From positions 48,948,323 through 49,012,322 of the forward strand of contig NC_053398.1 of assembly GCF_905171765.1 (NCBI RefSeq): DNA of 64,000 nt. Reading direction: 5' to 3'. Positions within the stretch are counted from its first letter, which is position 1. Each line of letters begins with the position of its first letter. A program made the translations under genes and the position numbers. Source of the stretch: Bufo bufo (taxonomy: Eukaryota > Chordata > Amphibia > Anura > Bufonidae). The notes beneath the pieces are model-generated. The model worked only from the letters and a program-made list of their open reading frames with translations. It ran no database searches and had not been told where the DNA came from. This document shows, piece by piece, positions 21,500-33,105 of this stretch.

Positions 21500-23260
21500 G
21501 GCCCAAGTTAGCGGAATTATTATTATTTTTTCTTACAAAGTCTCATATTCCACTAACTTGTGTCAAAAACTAAAATCTCACATGAACTCACCATACCCCT
21601 CACGGAATCCAAATGCGTAAATTTTTTTAGACATTTATATTCCAGACTTATTCTCACGCTTTAGGGCCCCTAGAATGCCAGGGCAGTATAAATACCCCAC
21701 ATGTGACCCCATTTCGGAAAGAAGACACCCCCAGGTATTCCGTGAGGGGCATATTGAGTCCATGAAAGATTGAAATTTTTGTCCCAAGTTAGCGGAAAGG
21801 GAGACTTTGTGAGAAAAAAATAAAAAATATCAATTTCCGCTAACTTGTGACAAAAAAATAAAAATTCTATGAACTCGCCATGCCCCTCATTGAATACCTT
21901 GGGGTGTCTTCTTTCCAAAATAGGGTCACATGTGGGGTATTTATACTGTCCTGGCATTCTAGGGGCCCCAAAGCGTGAGAAGAAGTCTGGTATCCAAATG
22001 TCTAAAAATACCCTCCTAAAAGGAATTTGGACACCTTTGCCCACCTAGGCTGCAAAAAAGTGTCACACATCTGGTATCGCCGTACTCAGGAGAAGTTGGA
22101 GAATGTGTTTTGGGGTGTCATTTTACATATACCCATGCTGGGTGAGATAAATATCTTGGTCAAATGCCAACTTTGTATAAAAAAATGGGAAAAGTTGTCT
22201 TTTGCCAAGATATTTCTCTCACCCAGCATGGGTATATGTAAAATGACACCCCAAAACACATTCCCCAACTCCTCCTGAGTACGGAGATACCAGATGTGTG
22301 ACACTTTTTTGCAGCCTAGGTGGGCAAAGGGGCCCATATTCCAAAGAGCACCTTTCGGATTTCACATGTCATTTACCTACTTACCACACATTAGGGCCCC
22401 TGGAAAATGCCAGGGCAGTATAACTACCCCACAAGTGACCCCATTTTGGAAAGAAGACACCCCAAGGTATTCCGTGAGGGGCATGGCGAGTTCCTAGAAA
22501 TTTTTTTTTTTGTCACAAGTTAGTGGAAAATGATGATTTTTTTTTTTTTTTTCATACAAAGTCTCATATTCCACTAACTTGTGACAAAAAATAAAAACTT
22601 CCATGAACTCACTATGCCCATCAGCGAATACCTTGGGGTCTCTTCTTTCCAAAATGGGGTCACTTGTGGGGTAGTTATACTGCCCTGGCATTCTAGGGGC
22701 CCAAATGTGTGGTAAGGAGTTTGAAATCAAATTCTGTAAAAAATGACCAGTGAAATCCGAAAGGTGCTCTTTGGAATATGGGCCCCTTTGCCCACCTAGG
22801 CTGCAAAAAAGTGTCACACATCTGGTATCTCCGTACTCAGGAGAAGTTGGGGAATGTGTTTTGGGGTGTCATTTTACATATACCCATGCTGGGTGAGAGA
22901 AATATCTTGGCAAAAGACAACTTTTCCCATTTTTTTATACAAAGTTGGCATTTGACCAAGATATTTATCTCACCCAGCATGGGTATATGTAAAAAGACAC
23001 CCCAAAGCACATTCCTCAACTTCTCCTGAATACGGAGATACCCCACAAGTGACCCCATTTTGGAAAGAAGAGACCCCAAGGTATTTTGTGATGGGCATAG
23101 TGAGTTCATAGAACTTTTTATTTTTTGTCACAAGTTAGTGGAATATGAGACTTTGTAAGAAAAAAAAAATCATCATTTTCCGCTAACTTGTGACAAAAAA
23201 TAAAAAGTTTGATGAACTCACTATGCCCATCAGCGAATACCTTAGGGTGTGTACTTTCCG
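21500..23260 (+). repeat. Chain of four to five large hairpin modules
   Basis: Successive palindromes are centred near 22183, 22535, 22928 and 23165. Examples are ATCTTGGTCAAATGCC against the near-complement with GCCAAGATAT, and AGTTAGTGGAA against TTCCACTAACT, each around T/A-rich loops. The protein-like frames (Met-Gly-Pro-Phe-Ala-His-Leu and mirror versions) arise from these arms. Confidence 0.85.
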
Positions 23261-23846
23261 AAATGGGGTCATTTGTGGGGTGTTTGTACTGTCTGGCCAT
23301 TGTAGAACCTCAGGAAACATGACAGGTGCTCAGAAAGTCAGAGCTGCTTCAAAAAGCGGAAATTCACATTTTTGTACCATAGTTTGTAAATGCTATAACT
23401 TTTACCCAAACCATTTTTTTTTTACCCAAACATTTTTTTTTAGCAAAGACATGTAGAACAATAAATTTAGAGCAAAATTTATATATGGATGTAGTTTTTT
23501 TTGCAAAATTTTACAACTGAAAGTGAAAAATGTCATTTTTTTGCAAAAAAAATCGTTAAATTTCGATTAATAACAAAAAAAGTAAAAATGTCAGCAGCAA
23601 TGAAATACCATCAAATGAAAGCTCTATTAGTGAGAAGAAAAGGAGGTAAAATTCATTTGGGTGGTAAGTTGCATGACCGAGCAATAAACAGTGAAAGTAG
23701 TGTAGGTCAGAAGTGTAAAAAGTGGCCTGGTCTTTCAGGGTGTTTAAGCACTGGGGGCTGAGGTGGTTAAATCTGCAGCATGTCAATTTATACTGCAGTT
23801 TTCACTCGGACACAAACTCTATGGATTTGCTGCATCAGATTTGATT

Positions 23847-25152
23847 TTAACCCCTTAACCCATGGCACTGTATATATACGGTGTTATGCATCTGCAAGTG
23901 TATTGAGCGGGCCTGCTCCATACATGGCGGGTGCCGGCTGTATCATATAGCCAGCACCCACCCGCACTGACAGGAAGCGGCGATCATGCCGCCCATGTCA
24001 TTTAACACCTCAGGTCCTGCGATCAACGCTGATCGCGGCACCTGTGAGTGAAGGCAGAGGGATGCGGCTCCCTCTTAATTCCGATCAGAGCCCCCGCAGT
24101 GAAATCGTGGGGCTACGATCAGTTGCCATGGCAGCCTGGACGCTGCTGAAGCGATCCAGTCCTGTCATGGCTTTCTCCATACTGAGCTAGCCACGAGGCA
24201 CAGTTCAGAATGGAGAGTGTAAAAATCCTATTCACCCTAATAGATCTCTATAAGTGCTCATTCACACGAACGTAAGGGCTCTATGCCCGCACTGTGGACT
24301 GAAAATTGCAGTCCGCAATGCACGGGCACCGACCGTGGGGCAGCCGCATGCGGATCGCACACCCATTCACTTGAATGGGGTCAGCAATCCGTCCGTTCCG
24401 CAAAAAGATAGAGCAAGTTTTATCTTTTTGCGGAACGGAACACCACAGAGGCACTCCGTAGTGCTTCCATGGGGTTCCGTTCTGCACCGCATCTCTGGAT
24501 TTGCGGACCCATTCAAGTGAATAGGTCCGCATTCATGATGCGGAATGCACACGGCTGGTGACCTGTGTATTGCGGTACCGCCGTATGCGGCCCACAGCAC
24601 GGGCACGGAGCCCTTCCGTTCGTGTGAATGAGCCCTTAGGGTGAATAGGAGAGGGGATCAAAAGATCCCATGTACTAGCACCCTATGGGGGCTAATAGTT
24701 ATAACAAAAAAATTGAATGTATTAAAAGTTTAAATCACCTCCCTTTCCCAATTTTACATAGAAAAGTATATAAACAAAAAAAATAAACATATTGGATATC
24801 GCTGCATCCGAAAATGTCTGAACTATTAAAATATTTTTCCCATTATATTATTCCTGTGCGGAGAACGCCGTTATGGAAAAAAAAATGTAAAGCATGCGAT
24901 TTGCTATTTTTTTGTCATCTTGTCCCCACTAAAAGTTGAATATTGGTGATCAAAAAGTCTTACATACTACAGAAATGGTACCAATAAAAACTACAGTGGT
25001 AAATTAAATTGTGGCATTAAAAAATGCATCTTGTCCCGCAAAAAATAAGCCCTCATACAACTATGTGAACGGAAAAATAAAAAAGTTATGGCTATTGGAA
25101 CGTGGGGAGCAAAAATCCAAAATGGAAATAGGTCCAGTCTTCAAGGAGTTAA
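23847..25152. mobile_element. TTAA element, CCCCTTAACCC end
   Basis: TTAA at 23847-23850 and 25149-25152 enclose CCCCTTAACCCATGGC and a right end CTTCAAGGAG. The interior resembles 35400-35780 (AAAAAGTTATGG and neighbouring AT blocks) and contains a nested MITE. No transposase frame was found. Confidence 0.65.
24253..24636. mobile_element. Nested MITE, TGCTCATTCACACGAACG end
   Basis: The left end GTGCTCATTCACACGAACG faces the right end CGTTCGTGTGAATGAGCCC. Pairs such as GCACGGGCAC are inverted internally. It is inserted in the 23847-25152 element. Confidence 0.75.
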
Positions 25153-25486
25153 ATCCACAGTATGTCAGTTTATTCTTCTTATTTTACCCTATGCAAAATA
25201 TCCCCCCCTCTGTGACTCTTTGGACTACCATAAAGGTGCATGAGCCCTCTACCTGTACTTCTATATGTCTCCAGTTTTATGCAGGAACATACTGAGATTT
25301 GGATAGATTTTTTACTGATCTGACTAAAAAAAATGAGGCGCGCTCTTTCAAAATCTGTATGTATGCCAGTGTTTGCAAATATATGCCACTTAGCTGAGCC
25401 TGCCAGGCTCTCTTGAAAAAGACCTGCACCTTAGACACTGGTGCAGCAGGGTGAGCAGCGAACACCAGTTTCATTTGGGCCTAAGG
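25153..25486. other. No gene recognised
   Basis: Spacer between the TTAA element and a hAT element, without credible coding sequence. Confidence 0.3.
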
Positions 25487-25669
25487 CAGTGCTTCTCAAT
25501 TATTTTCTGTCATGCCCCCCCCTAGGAAGAAGAAAACATTTTGCGCCCCCCGCGCGACTGTAAATAGTATCATTTGTCTATAAAATTGTTATAAGTACAC
25601 CTCTGCATAACACTGTATCCTTATTAACGTATAAGAGAATAAAAAAAGAAAGAAATGTGGATCGGACAC

Positions 25670-26516
25670 ACACTTATGGGGGGATCTGTGGATGACGGAC
25701 ACTTATGGGGGGGGATCTGTGGATGACGGACACTTATGGGGGGATCTGTGGATGACGGACACTTATGGGGGGATCTGTGGATGACGGACACTTATGGGGG
25801 GATCTGTGGATGACGGACACTTATGGGGGGATCTGTGGATGACGGACACTTATGGGGGGATCTGTGGATGACGGACACTTATGGGGGGATCTGTGGATGA
25901 CGGACACTTATGGGGGGATCTGTGGATGACGGACACTTATGGGGGGATCTGTGGATGACGGACACTTATGGGGGGATCTGTGGATGACGGACACTTATGG
26001 GGGGATCTGTGGATGACGGACACTTATGGGGGGGGATCTGTGGATGACGGACACTTATGGGGGGGGATCTGTGGATGACGGACACTTATGGGGGGGATCT
26101 GTGGATGACGGACACTTATGGGGGGATCTGTGGATGACAGACACTTATGGGGGGATCTGTGGATGACGGACACTTATGGGGGGATCTGTGGATGACGGAC
26201 ACTTATGGGGGGATCTGTGGATGACGGACACTTATGGGGGGATCTGTGGATGACGGACACTTATGGGGGGATCTGTGGATGACGGACACTTATGGGGGGA
26301 TCTGTGGATGACGGACACTTATGGGGGGATCTGTGGATGACGGACACTTATGGGGGGGATCTGTGGATGACGGACACTTATGGGGGGGATCTGTGGATGA
26401 CGGACACTTATGGGGGGATCTGTGGATGACGGACACTTATGGGGGGATCTGTGGATGACGGACACTTATGGGGGGGATCTGTGGATGACGGACACTTATG
26501 GGGGGGATCTGTGGCT
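25670..26516 (+). repeat. 29-bp G-run minisatellite, about 28 units
   Basis: The unit is GGACACTTAT, a run of 6-8 G, then ATCTGTGGATGAC. Units are nearly identical apart from G-run length and one CAG variant near 26137. Regular G runs make quadruplex formation plausible. No unique spacers exist, so it is not a CRISPR-like array. Confidence 0.95.
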
Positions 26517-26740
26517 GGCACTGTTACAGGGGGATCTGTGGCTGGCACTGTTATATATGTGCCATCCACAGACCCCCCACCCCATAACAGTGCCATCCAC
26601 AGTGCCCCCCCAGCCCATAACAGTGCCATCCACAGACCCCCACCCCCTTAACTGTGCCATCCACAGTTTCCGTGTGCCCGCCGCCGCCGTTTAAAGTTAT
26701 TAAACATGCCCCCCTCACTCCTAATTGTACCGTATATATG

Positions 26741-26912
26741 AATTTCTTCTGTATAATGCCGGCAGGCGGGCCGGGCGGCCGGCGCGTCCCTCAGTGACGT
26801 CACTTGTCTGCGCCGCCTGCTTCATTCATAAAGCAGGCGGCGCAGGCACGTGACATCACTGAGGGACGCGCCGGCCGTCCGGCCTGCCTGCCGGCATTAT
26901 ACAGAAGAAATT
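26741..26912. repeat. GC-rich palindrome in hAT
   Basis: AATTTCTTCTGTATAATGCC on the left pairs with its complement on the right, and inner arms CAGTGACGTCAC / GTGACATCACTG and GCGCCGCCTGCTT / AAGCAGGCGGCGC close around 26826. A related TAAAGC/GAAGCAGGCGG arm occurs in the third hAT near 46840. Confidence 0.85.
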
Positions 26913-27239
26913 CGCACACCCCAAAGGCCGGCCCTGAACGAGCCCCCCTTTACGGAGCCTGGCGCCCCCCCTGGGTGTCGCGCCCCACTATTTGAGAAGC
27001 ACTGGCCTAAGAGCACAGATGTAGTTGAATACAATGGCACAGGCTCAGACCTAGATTAGGCCATGGAACAGTGAGTACTTCTGCAACAACTAACTGCTCC
27101 CCTGCCGTCTTCTGTCACAAGTGCCACTCGCTGCAATGGGTTCTGATGCTCTCCTGACAGTCAGGACCCAATGTGTTGCTTGTGGGACCTGGAGCAGAAG
27201 AGGGCCATGGAGTGATCAGAGTCTGACCTAGGGTCTGAA

Positions 27240-27696
27240 TATTTTTTTCCTTTCTGGTCTGAGATCTGAGAATTTAGGAGTCTGAAGTCTGTTCTAAAGC
27301 CTAATTCATATTAGGGTCTAACCTTATGTTTAAGGTCTGAATTATTTAGGTGTCTGGCCTGATTAAAGTGGTATCCCCACAATCCCTATTTATCACCTAT
27401 GTCTCATTGCAGAGACCCCTACCGATCCCTAGAAGGCAGATGCCAAGCTCCCGATTTCTCCTTACGGCTCAACCACAGTGGGAAGGCATTTGAAAGAAGC
27501 TATGGTCGAGCATGCATGCTACTGCTCCATTCAAAGTCTATGGGACTGTTGGAGATAGCCAACTTAGTTTGAATTAATTTAGGGTCTGGTCAGGGGTCTG
27601 ATTCATTTAGGTTTCTGGTCTGGAGTCTGACTATTTTTGGGGTCTGGATTAAGATTGATTAATCTAGGCGTCTGGGGGTCTGAAATAATTTAGGGG
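27240..27696. repeat. Degenerate GGTCTGA minisatellite (left part)
   Basis: Diverged units of about 20-30 bp containing TTTAGG, GGTCTGG and GTCTGAATTA. The array resumes at 34292-34425 and 35064-35090. The LINE and two foldback elements therefore entered an older array. 27013-27239 to its left shows no gene. Confidence 0.6.
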
Positions 27697-27724
27697 TGTG
27701 ATCTGTGGTCTTTTTTTTTTTTTT

Positions 27725-27887
27725 CAGTGTAGTATAGTTTTATTTAAGAATATATAATGTTATTTATAACAATATTATCAAACATAAAATATGGTAACAA
27801 CAAGTATAGTAGTATAATTAGTATTATAAAGTTATATATAATAATATAGTAAACAAAATATAGAATTTTAGGTTACTCACTACATTC
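27725..27887 (-). other. Probable 3'-transduced segment of the LINE
   Basis: It lies between two A tracts read on the minus strand (27888-27903, the LINE's own, and 27711-27724, the terminal one). It has its own AATAAA (complement of 27739-27744) about 15 nt before the outer tail. The target duplication lies outside the outer tail, so this AT-rich segment was inserted together with the LINE. Confidence 0.72.
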
Positions 27888-28078
27888 TTTTTTTTTTTTT
27901 TTTATAATATTTTATTTTGTTTTCAAAAGAAAATCACAAAGAAAAGAGAAAGGGAGAGGGATTACAATAAATCAAAAAATAAATAAATAAATAACTTATC
28001 GCAAAGTACAGTACCAAAGATTACAACGTTATTTCATCATGTAACAAATCCCCCTCTTATTTTATAACCACCCGATTT

Positions 28079-31000
28079 TTAGGAGAATCCATGCGTGGGC
28101 AGGGGAGACCGTGGACCTTTTAATATTTTTATAAACAATTTCCCATGTAATGGGTTCCACGTTCTGCAGGTCCCTTTCCCATTTACTTCAGCTCTAAATG
28201 TAATCTGATTAGTGTATTCGTGTTTTAACTTAGCATATATTAAAGATACGGCACAAGTGTTTGACGTCATATCATAACAGAAGTCTAAAAAGGAATACTG
28301 TACAATATCTAAATATTTCTTATTTTCAGTGTAGTGTATAGCGTGTCGTAATTGTGCGTAGCGAAATTTATAAATAAGTGTTACTGAAATGTCCGGAAGG
28401 ATTTCATTTAAGGGCTTAATCTGTCCCCTATCAAAAACTTGTGAAATTAAATATATCCCCTGTTTTTCCCAGTATCTAACGTCACCCATTTGCTTAATTT
28501 GTGGTAAATGTGTATTCCCCCACAGGGGAGTGTACTGAACTGCTTGGGATACTCCGACCATGCGTCGAACTTGTTGCCAGGTGTGCTCAAGCATTTTTCT
28601 GAAAGGATTTATTATTGTTTTCTTCTCAGAGGGGCCTTTCTCAAGAATAGAGAAGACATCCTCTCTAGGTCCACAGTTCTCACTAAAAATAAGCCGTATG
28701 CATTTATTCTTTCGGTTCCTTACACACCATCTCAGCTGTGCAGCTAAGTAATATCCTTTTAAAAAGGGGGCAGAGATACCGCCCTCTTCTTTATAAAGGT
28801 ACTGTATTTTGATTCTAACTCGTTTGCGCCCCTATATTAATTCATTAAAAAGACTCTCCAATTTATTAAAGAACTTATCTTCTATCGTTATTGGACTTGC
28901 ATTGAGTACGTATAGTAACATCGGTAATAGTGTCATTTTAATAAGCGCTATACGATTAATTTGTGACAGAGGCAACCTTAACCATGTTCTGATTTTTCCC
29001 TTAACCTTGTCTATTATTGGGAGTATGTTCAATTTCTCATAGTGTTTCAACTTGGTCCCTATATGGATACCCAGATATAGTAGCGATTCTGCTGGGGTCA
29101 GGACGCTCACCCGATAGTTATAACCCGATGGGACAGGGCGCCTCAATGGGAGAAATTTCGATTTTTCCCAATTTATCTCGTATCCAGAGAGGGATCCAAA
29201 CTCATCTATAATTTCCATAACCCTGGGTAGATTCCTATGACCCTCCCCCAAAAATAATAGGGCATCGTCCGCATAGAGACTTATTTTATCGGCCTCTCCC
29301 TCACATCCGAAGCCCTGTATCTCCCCATCTGCCCTAACTCTGCATGCCATTGGCTCCAGAAACAGCGAGAAAAGTAAAGGGGAGAGGGGGCATCCCTGAC
29401 GTGTTCCTCTGGTCAGGGGAAAAAGGGGGGAATACTCCCCATTGACTCGGACCCTAGAGACCGGGTTTCGATAGAGAATCTGGACCCATCTAGTGAAGTA
29501 TTCTCCCATCCTCACTCGTGACATCACTCCCCAGAGGAAGGACCACTCCACCCTGTCAAACGCCTTAGCGGCGTCTAAGGACAGGATGGAGCAGTCCTCC
29601 CCACTCCCCATCTGGATGTTCAGAAAGGCCCTTCTTATGTTATCCTGAATATTCCTTTTAGGGATAAACCCGGTTTGGTCCTCATGAACCACTTTATGTA
29701 TAACCGCTTTCAATCTATTGGCCAACAGTTTTGCAAGGATTTTATAGTCTGTATTTAACAGAGCGATGGGGCGGTACGACGCAACTGACAACGGGTCCTT
29801 CTCCTTTTTTAGGATAAGTGTGATGGTTGCTTCCATCCATGAGGGGGGTAGGGAACCCAGTATCCATGATTGATTTAATACCTCCAACATTTGAAGAAGC
29901 ATAGTCCCCTCATGTTTCCGATATATTTCAAATGGGAAGCCGTCCGACCCTGGGGACGTATTACCCTTGATGGTTTTTAACGTATTCTGTAACTCGCTCA
30001 ATTGGATCGGTCTGTTCAGCCAATTTATATCTTGTTGGTCAAGTTCAGGGATATTAATATTTTCTAAATATTCATCTATTTTTCCTCCCTGTTCTATAGG
30101 TCCAGCCTGAAATAGCATAGAAAAATATCGAGTGACTTCCCCTAAGATGTTATCGGGGTCCCTTAAAATGTTTCCCGCCTCTGTCCTAATTCCATTAATA
30201 TTATTGCTACCCCTTTGATTTTTTACTATGGTGGATAATACTCTACTTGGTTTACCGGATTCACTAAAGGTCCTTAACCCCGAAAAGAACAGTTTGTTCT
30301 GTGCTTTTTTATATAAATATTGCTTATACTCCTCCCGTGCTTTTTTAAATTGATGTTGTTTTTCAGGGGTATTAGTCTGAACAATCTCACCCATTATCCG
30401 ACTAATCGTATCTTCTATTTCTTTTTGAGTTTGCGCAAAAAACCTCTTCTGTTTCCTAATTTGATATGAGTATAAGCCACACAGGTATGCCTTTAAGGAG
30501 TCCCAAACCATATGTATATGTGTTGAGTTGATATTATCACTCCAGAAGAGTTTAATTTCCTCGTCGATCTTATCCACTTCTTTTATTAATATAATCCAAT
30601 GGGGGTTGAGTTTAAAAATTATATTTTTACTAAATTTATTATTGTTGTCCAGTATTACGGTAACCGGGGAGTGATCAGAGATACCATGGCTTTCATAGTT
30701 CATTTTTTTTACCCTGTTAATAAGTCCCGGGCTGGCGAGGGCCAGATCAACTCGTGACATGGACCTATAGGTCTTACTAAAACATGAATATACCTGCTTG
30801 TTACCGTAAAGAGATCGCCATATATCAACCAATGCCATTTCTTTACCAATTCGGAACAGTAACGTGTCGGAGCTGGTATTTTGTTCATAATTGGTTATGG
30901 TGGATATCCTATCTAATTTAATGTCCATGACCGAGTTGAAATCACCCATCACCAGCACCGGGCACTCCTCTCGTGCCGAGATATACTCCATCAGTCTACA

Positions 31001-31360
31001 TAACACATATGTTGAAAAAGGTGGTGGGATATAAATAAAGGCAATTATACTCCTTTGTCCCTGCCACTCACAGTAAAGAAAAACATACCGACCCTCCTGA
31101 TCGATTAGTTGTTCTATTGGTACATAGTTTACCTGTCTGTGAACATACACACTAATCCCGCGGGAATATATAGAGTAGCACGAATGATATTCATGAGAGG
31201 CCCATCTCCTTCTGCCGAGCGCCGACACTTTTTCCTCTGTTAAATGTGTCTCCAACAAAGCAACTATAGCTGGTAAATGTCTAGAAACTAAATCGAACAC
31301 AGCACACCTCTTAATTTTATCCGCAAATCCGCGAACATTCCATGTCAAGATTCTAGACAT
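28079..31360 (-). pseudogene. LINE ORF2: endonuclease and reverse transcriptase
   Basis: A 1,094-codon frame opens at ATG 31360 and runs to the stop at 28079. It is broken only by one in-frame TAG at 28832-28834, where the family has Trp (TGG). N-terminal APE-type endonuclease: WNVRG (7-11), LLETH (35-39), GDFNSV (139-144) and SDH (228-230). RT domain: LDAAKAFDR with catalytic Asp596, RQGCPLSP, and YADD at 696-699. A Cys-poor C-terminal region follows after the stop. The product would nick target DNA and reverse-transcribe its own RNA in the nucleus. The stop removes the last quarter but leaves both catalytic domains intact. Confidence 0.95.
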
Positions 31361-32239
31361 TTTTATTTATTGTTTTAGTCCCTTTTTTTTTTTTTTTGGC
31401 TCCTAACCTTAGGACGGCGCCGGGCAAAAGCAGAGGGGCACCCCCACGAATCTCGACCGCTCCAGCAGGAAGAAAAATAAATAAAAAATACCCCCCCCCC
31501 TTCCCCACCCCCGTGCTGACCTGCGGATCGCGAAATGCGATTCATAGGCCTCTGACATTGAGCTATCCCCCCCCTCCCAACACCGTCGACCCCCCCCCAG
31601 CTCCCCCCTATATTGCTGCAGCTAGATTATTTGAGACCCTTTGAGTCCATCCAATCGGCCGCCGCGCTTGGATTAGTGAAGAAGTGAACGGTGTCTCCGT
31701 GAATCACCCGTAGTTTCGCGGGATACATCATGGAGTATTTTAATTGGGCCTGTATCAGTCTCTTCTTTACATCTTTATATTCTCTTCTTTTGTCCTGCGT
31801 GACTCTGGAAAAGTCCGGGTATATCTCTATATTAGAGTCGTTGTACTTGACCGTCTGTATCTCTCGTTTCCACCTAAGAATATAGTCCCGATCTCTAGAA
31901 GAGACCATTTTAACTAGCAAGGGTCTTGGTATTGAGCCTGGTGGGGGTTTTCTTGTGTGTGCTCTCTCCACTATATATGATTGTAACGCACCTAGTTGAT
32001 CAGTTAGGATCTCAACTGCGGAAGCAATGGACACGCACTATTATCCCACTGCCCTTGTTCTTGGCTGTGGGATTCGCGGTTACTCAGTATGTACCCCAGG
32101 CGTCTCTCTCAGTCTTGGGCGGAGAGTTTGGGGTAACAAAATCATTTACCGCTATCCATCTATTTAGTATTACTGCTGGAGAAGAAGGTCTCCTAGTATT
32201 ACAGGAGTCACAAGTTAGTATAAGCTTGTGCACAGTTCA

Positions 32240-32630
32240 GAGTTAGTATCTAGTATGCAATAAGTTCAGGGTTAGTATATAGCATGTCCCCAGTTTAGTA
32301 TATTGTATGCCATAGGTTCAGGGTTAGTATATAGCATGTCCTCAGTTTAGTATATAGAATGCAGTAGGTTCAGAGCATGTCCACAGTTTAGTATATAGTA
32401 TGCAGTAGGTTCAGAGCATGTCCACAGTTTAGTATATAGTATGCAGTAGGTTCAGAGCATGTCCACAGTTTAGTATATAGTATGCAGTAGGTTCAGAGTT
32501 AGTATAGCATGTCCACAGTTTAGTATATAGTATGCAGTAGGTTCAGAGCATGTCCACAGTTTAGTATATAGTATGCAGTAGGTTCAGAGCATGTCCACAG
32601 TTTAGTATATAGTATGCAGTAGGTTCAGAG
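32240..32630. repeat. 41-bp tandem repeat in the solo LTR
   Basis: About eight units combine GTCCACAGTTTAGTATATAG and TATGCAGTAGGTTCAGAG, some with an extra GTTAGTATAGCA stretch. Confidence 0.88.
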
Positions 32631-32944
32631 TTGGTTTGGGAGTATCGTCTCACACCAGTCAGGAACCACCCCACTCAGAGTTCCAGGACATTAATCAGAG
32701 CAGGTAACAGGCATATACTTGCGGTTAGTTGGTCCTGGCTAGGAAGCCAGCAGTGGGGAAGCCAGTGGCAAGAAGGTAGACAGTCCTTCACGCTGTTGTT
32801 AGGGATCCAGGTCTGGATATGTGGACAGAGTCCTCAGATGCAGGGGAGCTAGCAGGGTGCGCACTCCATTAGTGGAACACCCTGCTTAGCACCTGTCTTC
32901 TATTTAAGGGCCGGACGGTAAGTGGGCGGAGTCACAGGACGGCC

Positions 32945-33105
32945 CAGCAGCCACTGCGTTCCACGCTGGAGCGCAAGCCAGCGTAACAACACAGGCGGTC
33001 GCTGCGTTCCACGCTGGAACGCAAGCCAGCGTATCATCGCAGACGGCCGGTGCGTTCCACGCTGGAGCGCAAGTCAGCGTATCGTCACAGGGAGCCGCTG
33101 TGATC
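32945..33105. repeat. Three 50-60-bp GC-rich units in the solo LTR
   Basis: Each contains TGCGTTCCACGCTGGA, GCGCAAGCCAGCGTAT-like blocks and an inner GCTGG/CCAGC inversion. They lie just beyond the TATA-like motif in minus orientation and could be enhancer repeats (inference). Confidence 0.75.

Larger units (their letters stand above)
20123..23770 (+). mobile_element. Large TTAA hairpin-array element, copy 1
   Basis: TTAA at 20123-20126 and 23767-23770 bound ends CCACCTCCGGACCGCC and GGGGGCTGAGGTGG. Order inside: GC-rich palindromic head with CAGCGGCGATCG (20130-20460), satellite with an embedded mini-element (20500-21280), short GATCACCCC repeats (21290-21480), then a chain of hairpin modules (21500-23260) carrying CACAAGTTAG and CCCAGCATGGGTATATG arms, and an AT-rich tail. 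No transposase is present. It is probably a non-autonomous TTAA-specific element (piggyBac- or Kolobok-like, inferred). Confidence 0.85.
25487..27004. mobile_element. Non-autonomous hAT (1.5 kb) carrying a minisatellite
   Basis: The ends are CAGTGCTTCTCAA and TTGAGAAGCACTG. Flanking octamers GCCTAAGG (25479-25486) and GCCTAAGA (27005-27012) match at 7 of 8 positions. No transposase is present. It holds the 29-bp minisatellite, a strong palindrome, and at 26911-26932 a piece identical to the right end of the hAT at 45002 (CACCCCAAAGGCCGGCCCTG). Confidence 0.88.

Noticed and set aside
22027..23260. Repeated 80-100-codon frames starting Met-Gly-Pro-Phe-Ala-His on both strands
   Set aside because: Both strands read the same because of long palindromic arms. 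The same peptides recur at 38700-41200 in the inverted copy.
25670..26516. CRISPR-like repeat array
   Set aside because: Units are directly adjacent with no unique spacers, in vertebrate-type DNA. It is a minisatellite.
28079..28594. Separate 171-codon gene next to the LINE
   Set aside because: It is in the same frame as ORF2 and has no stop between it and the TAG at 28832, so it is the C-terminal part of ORF2.
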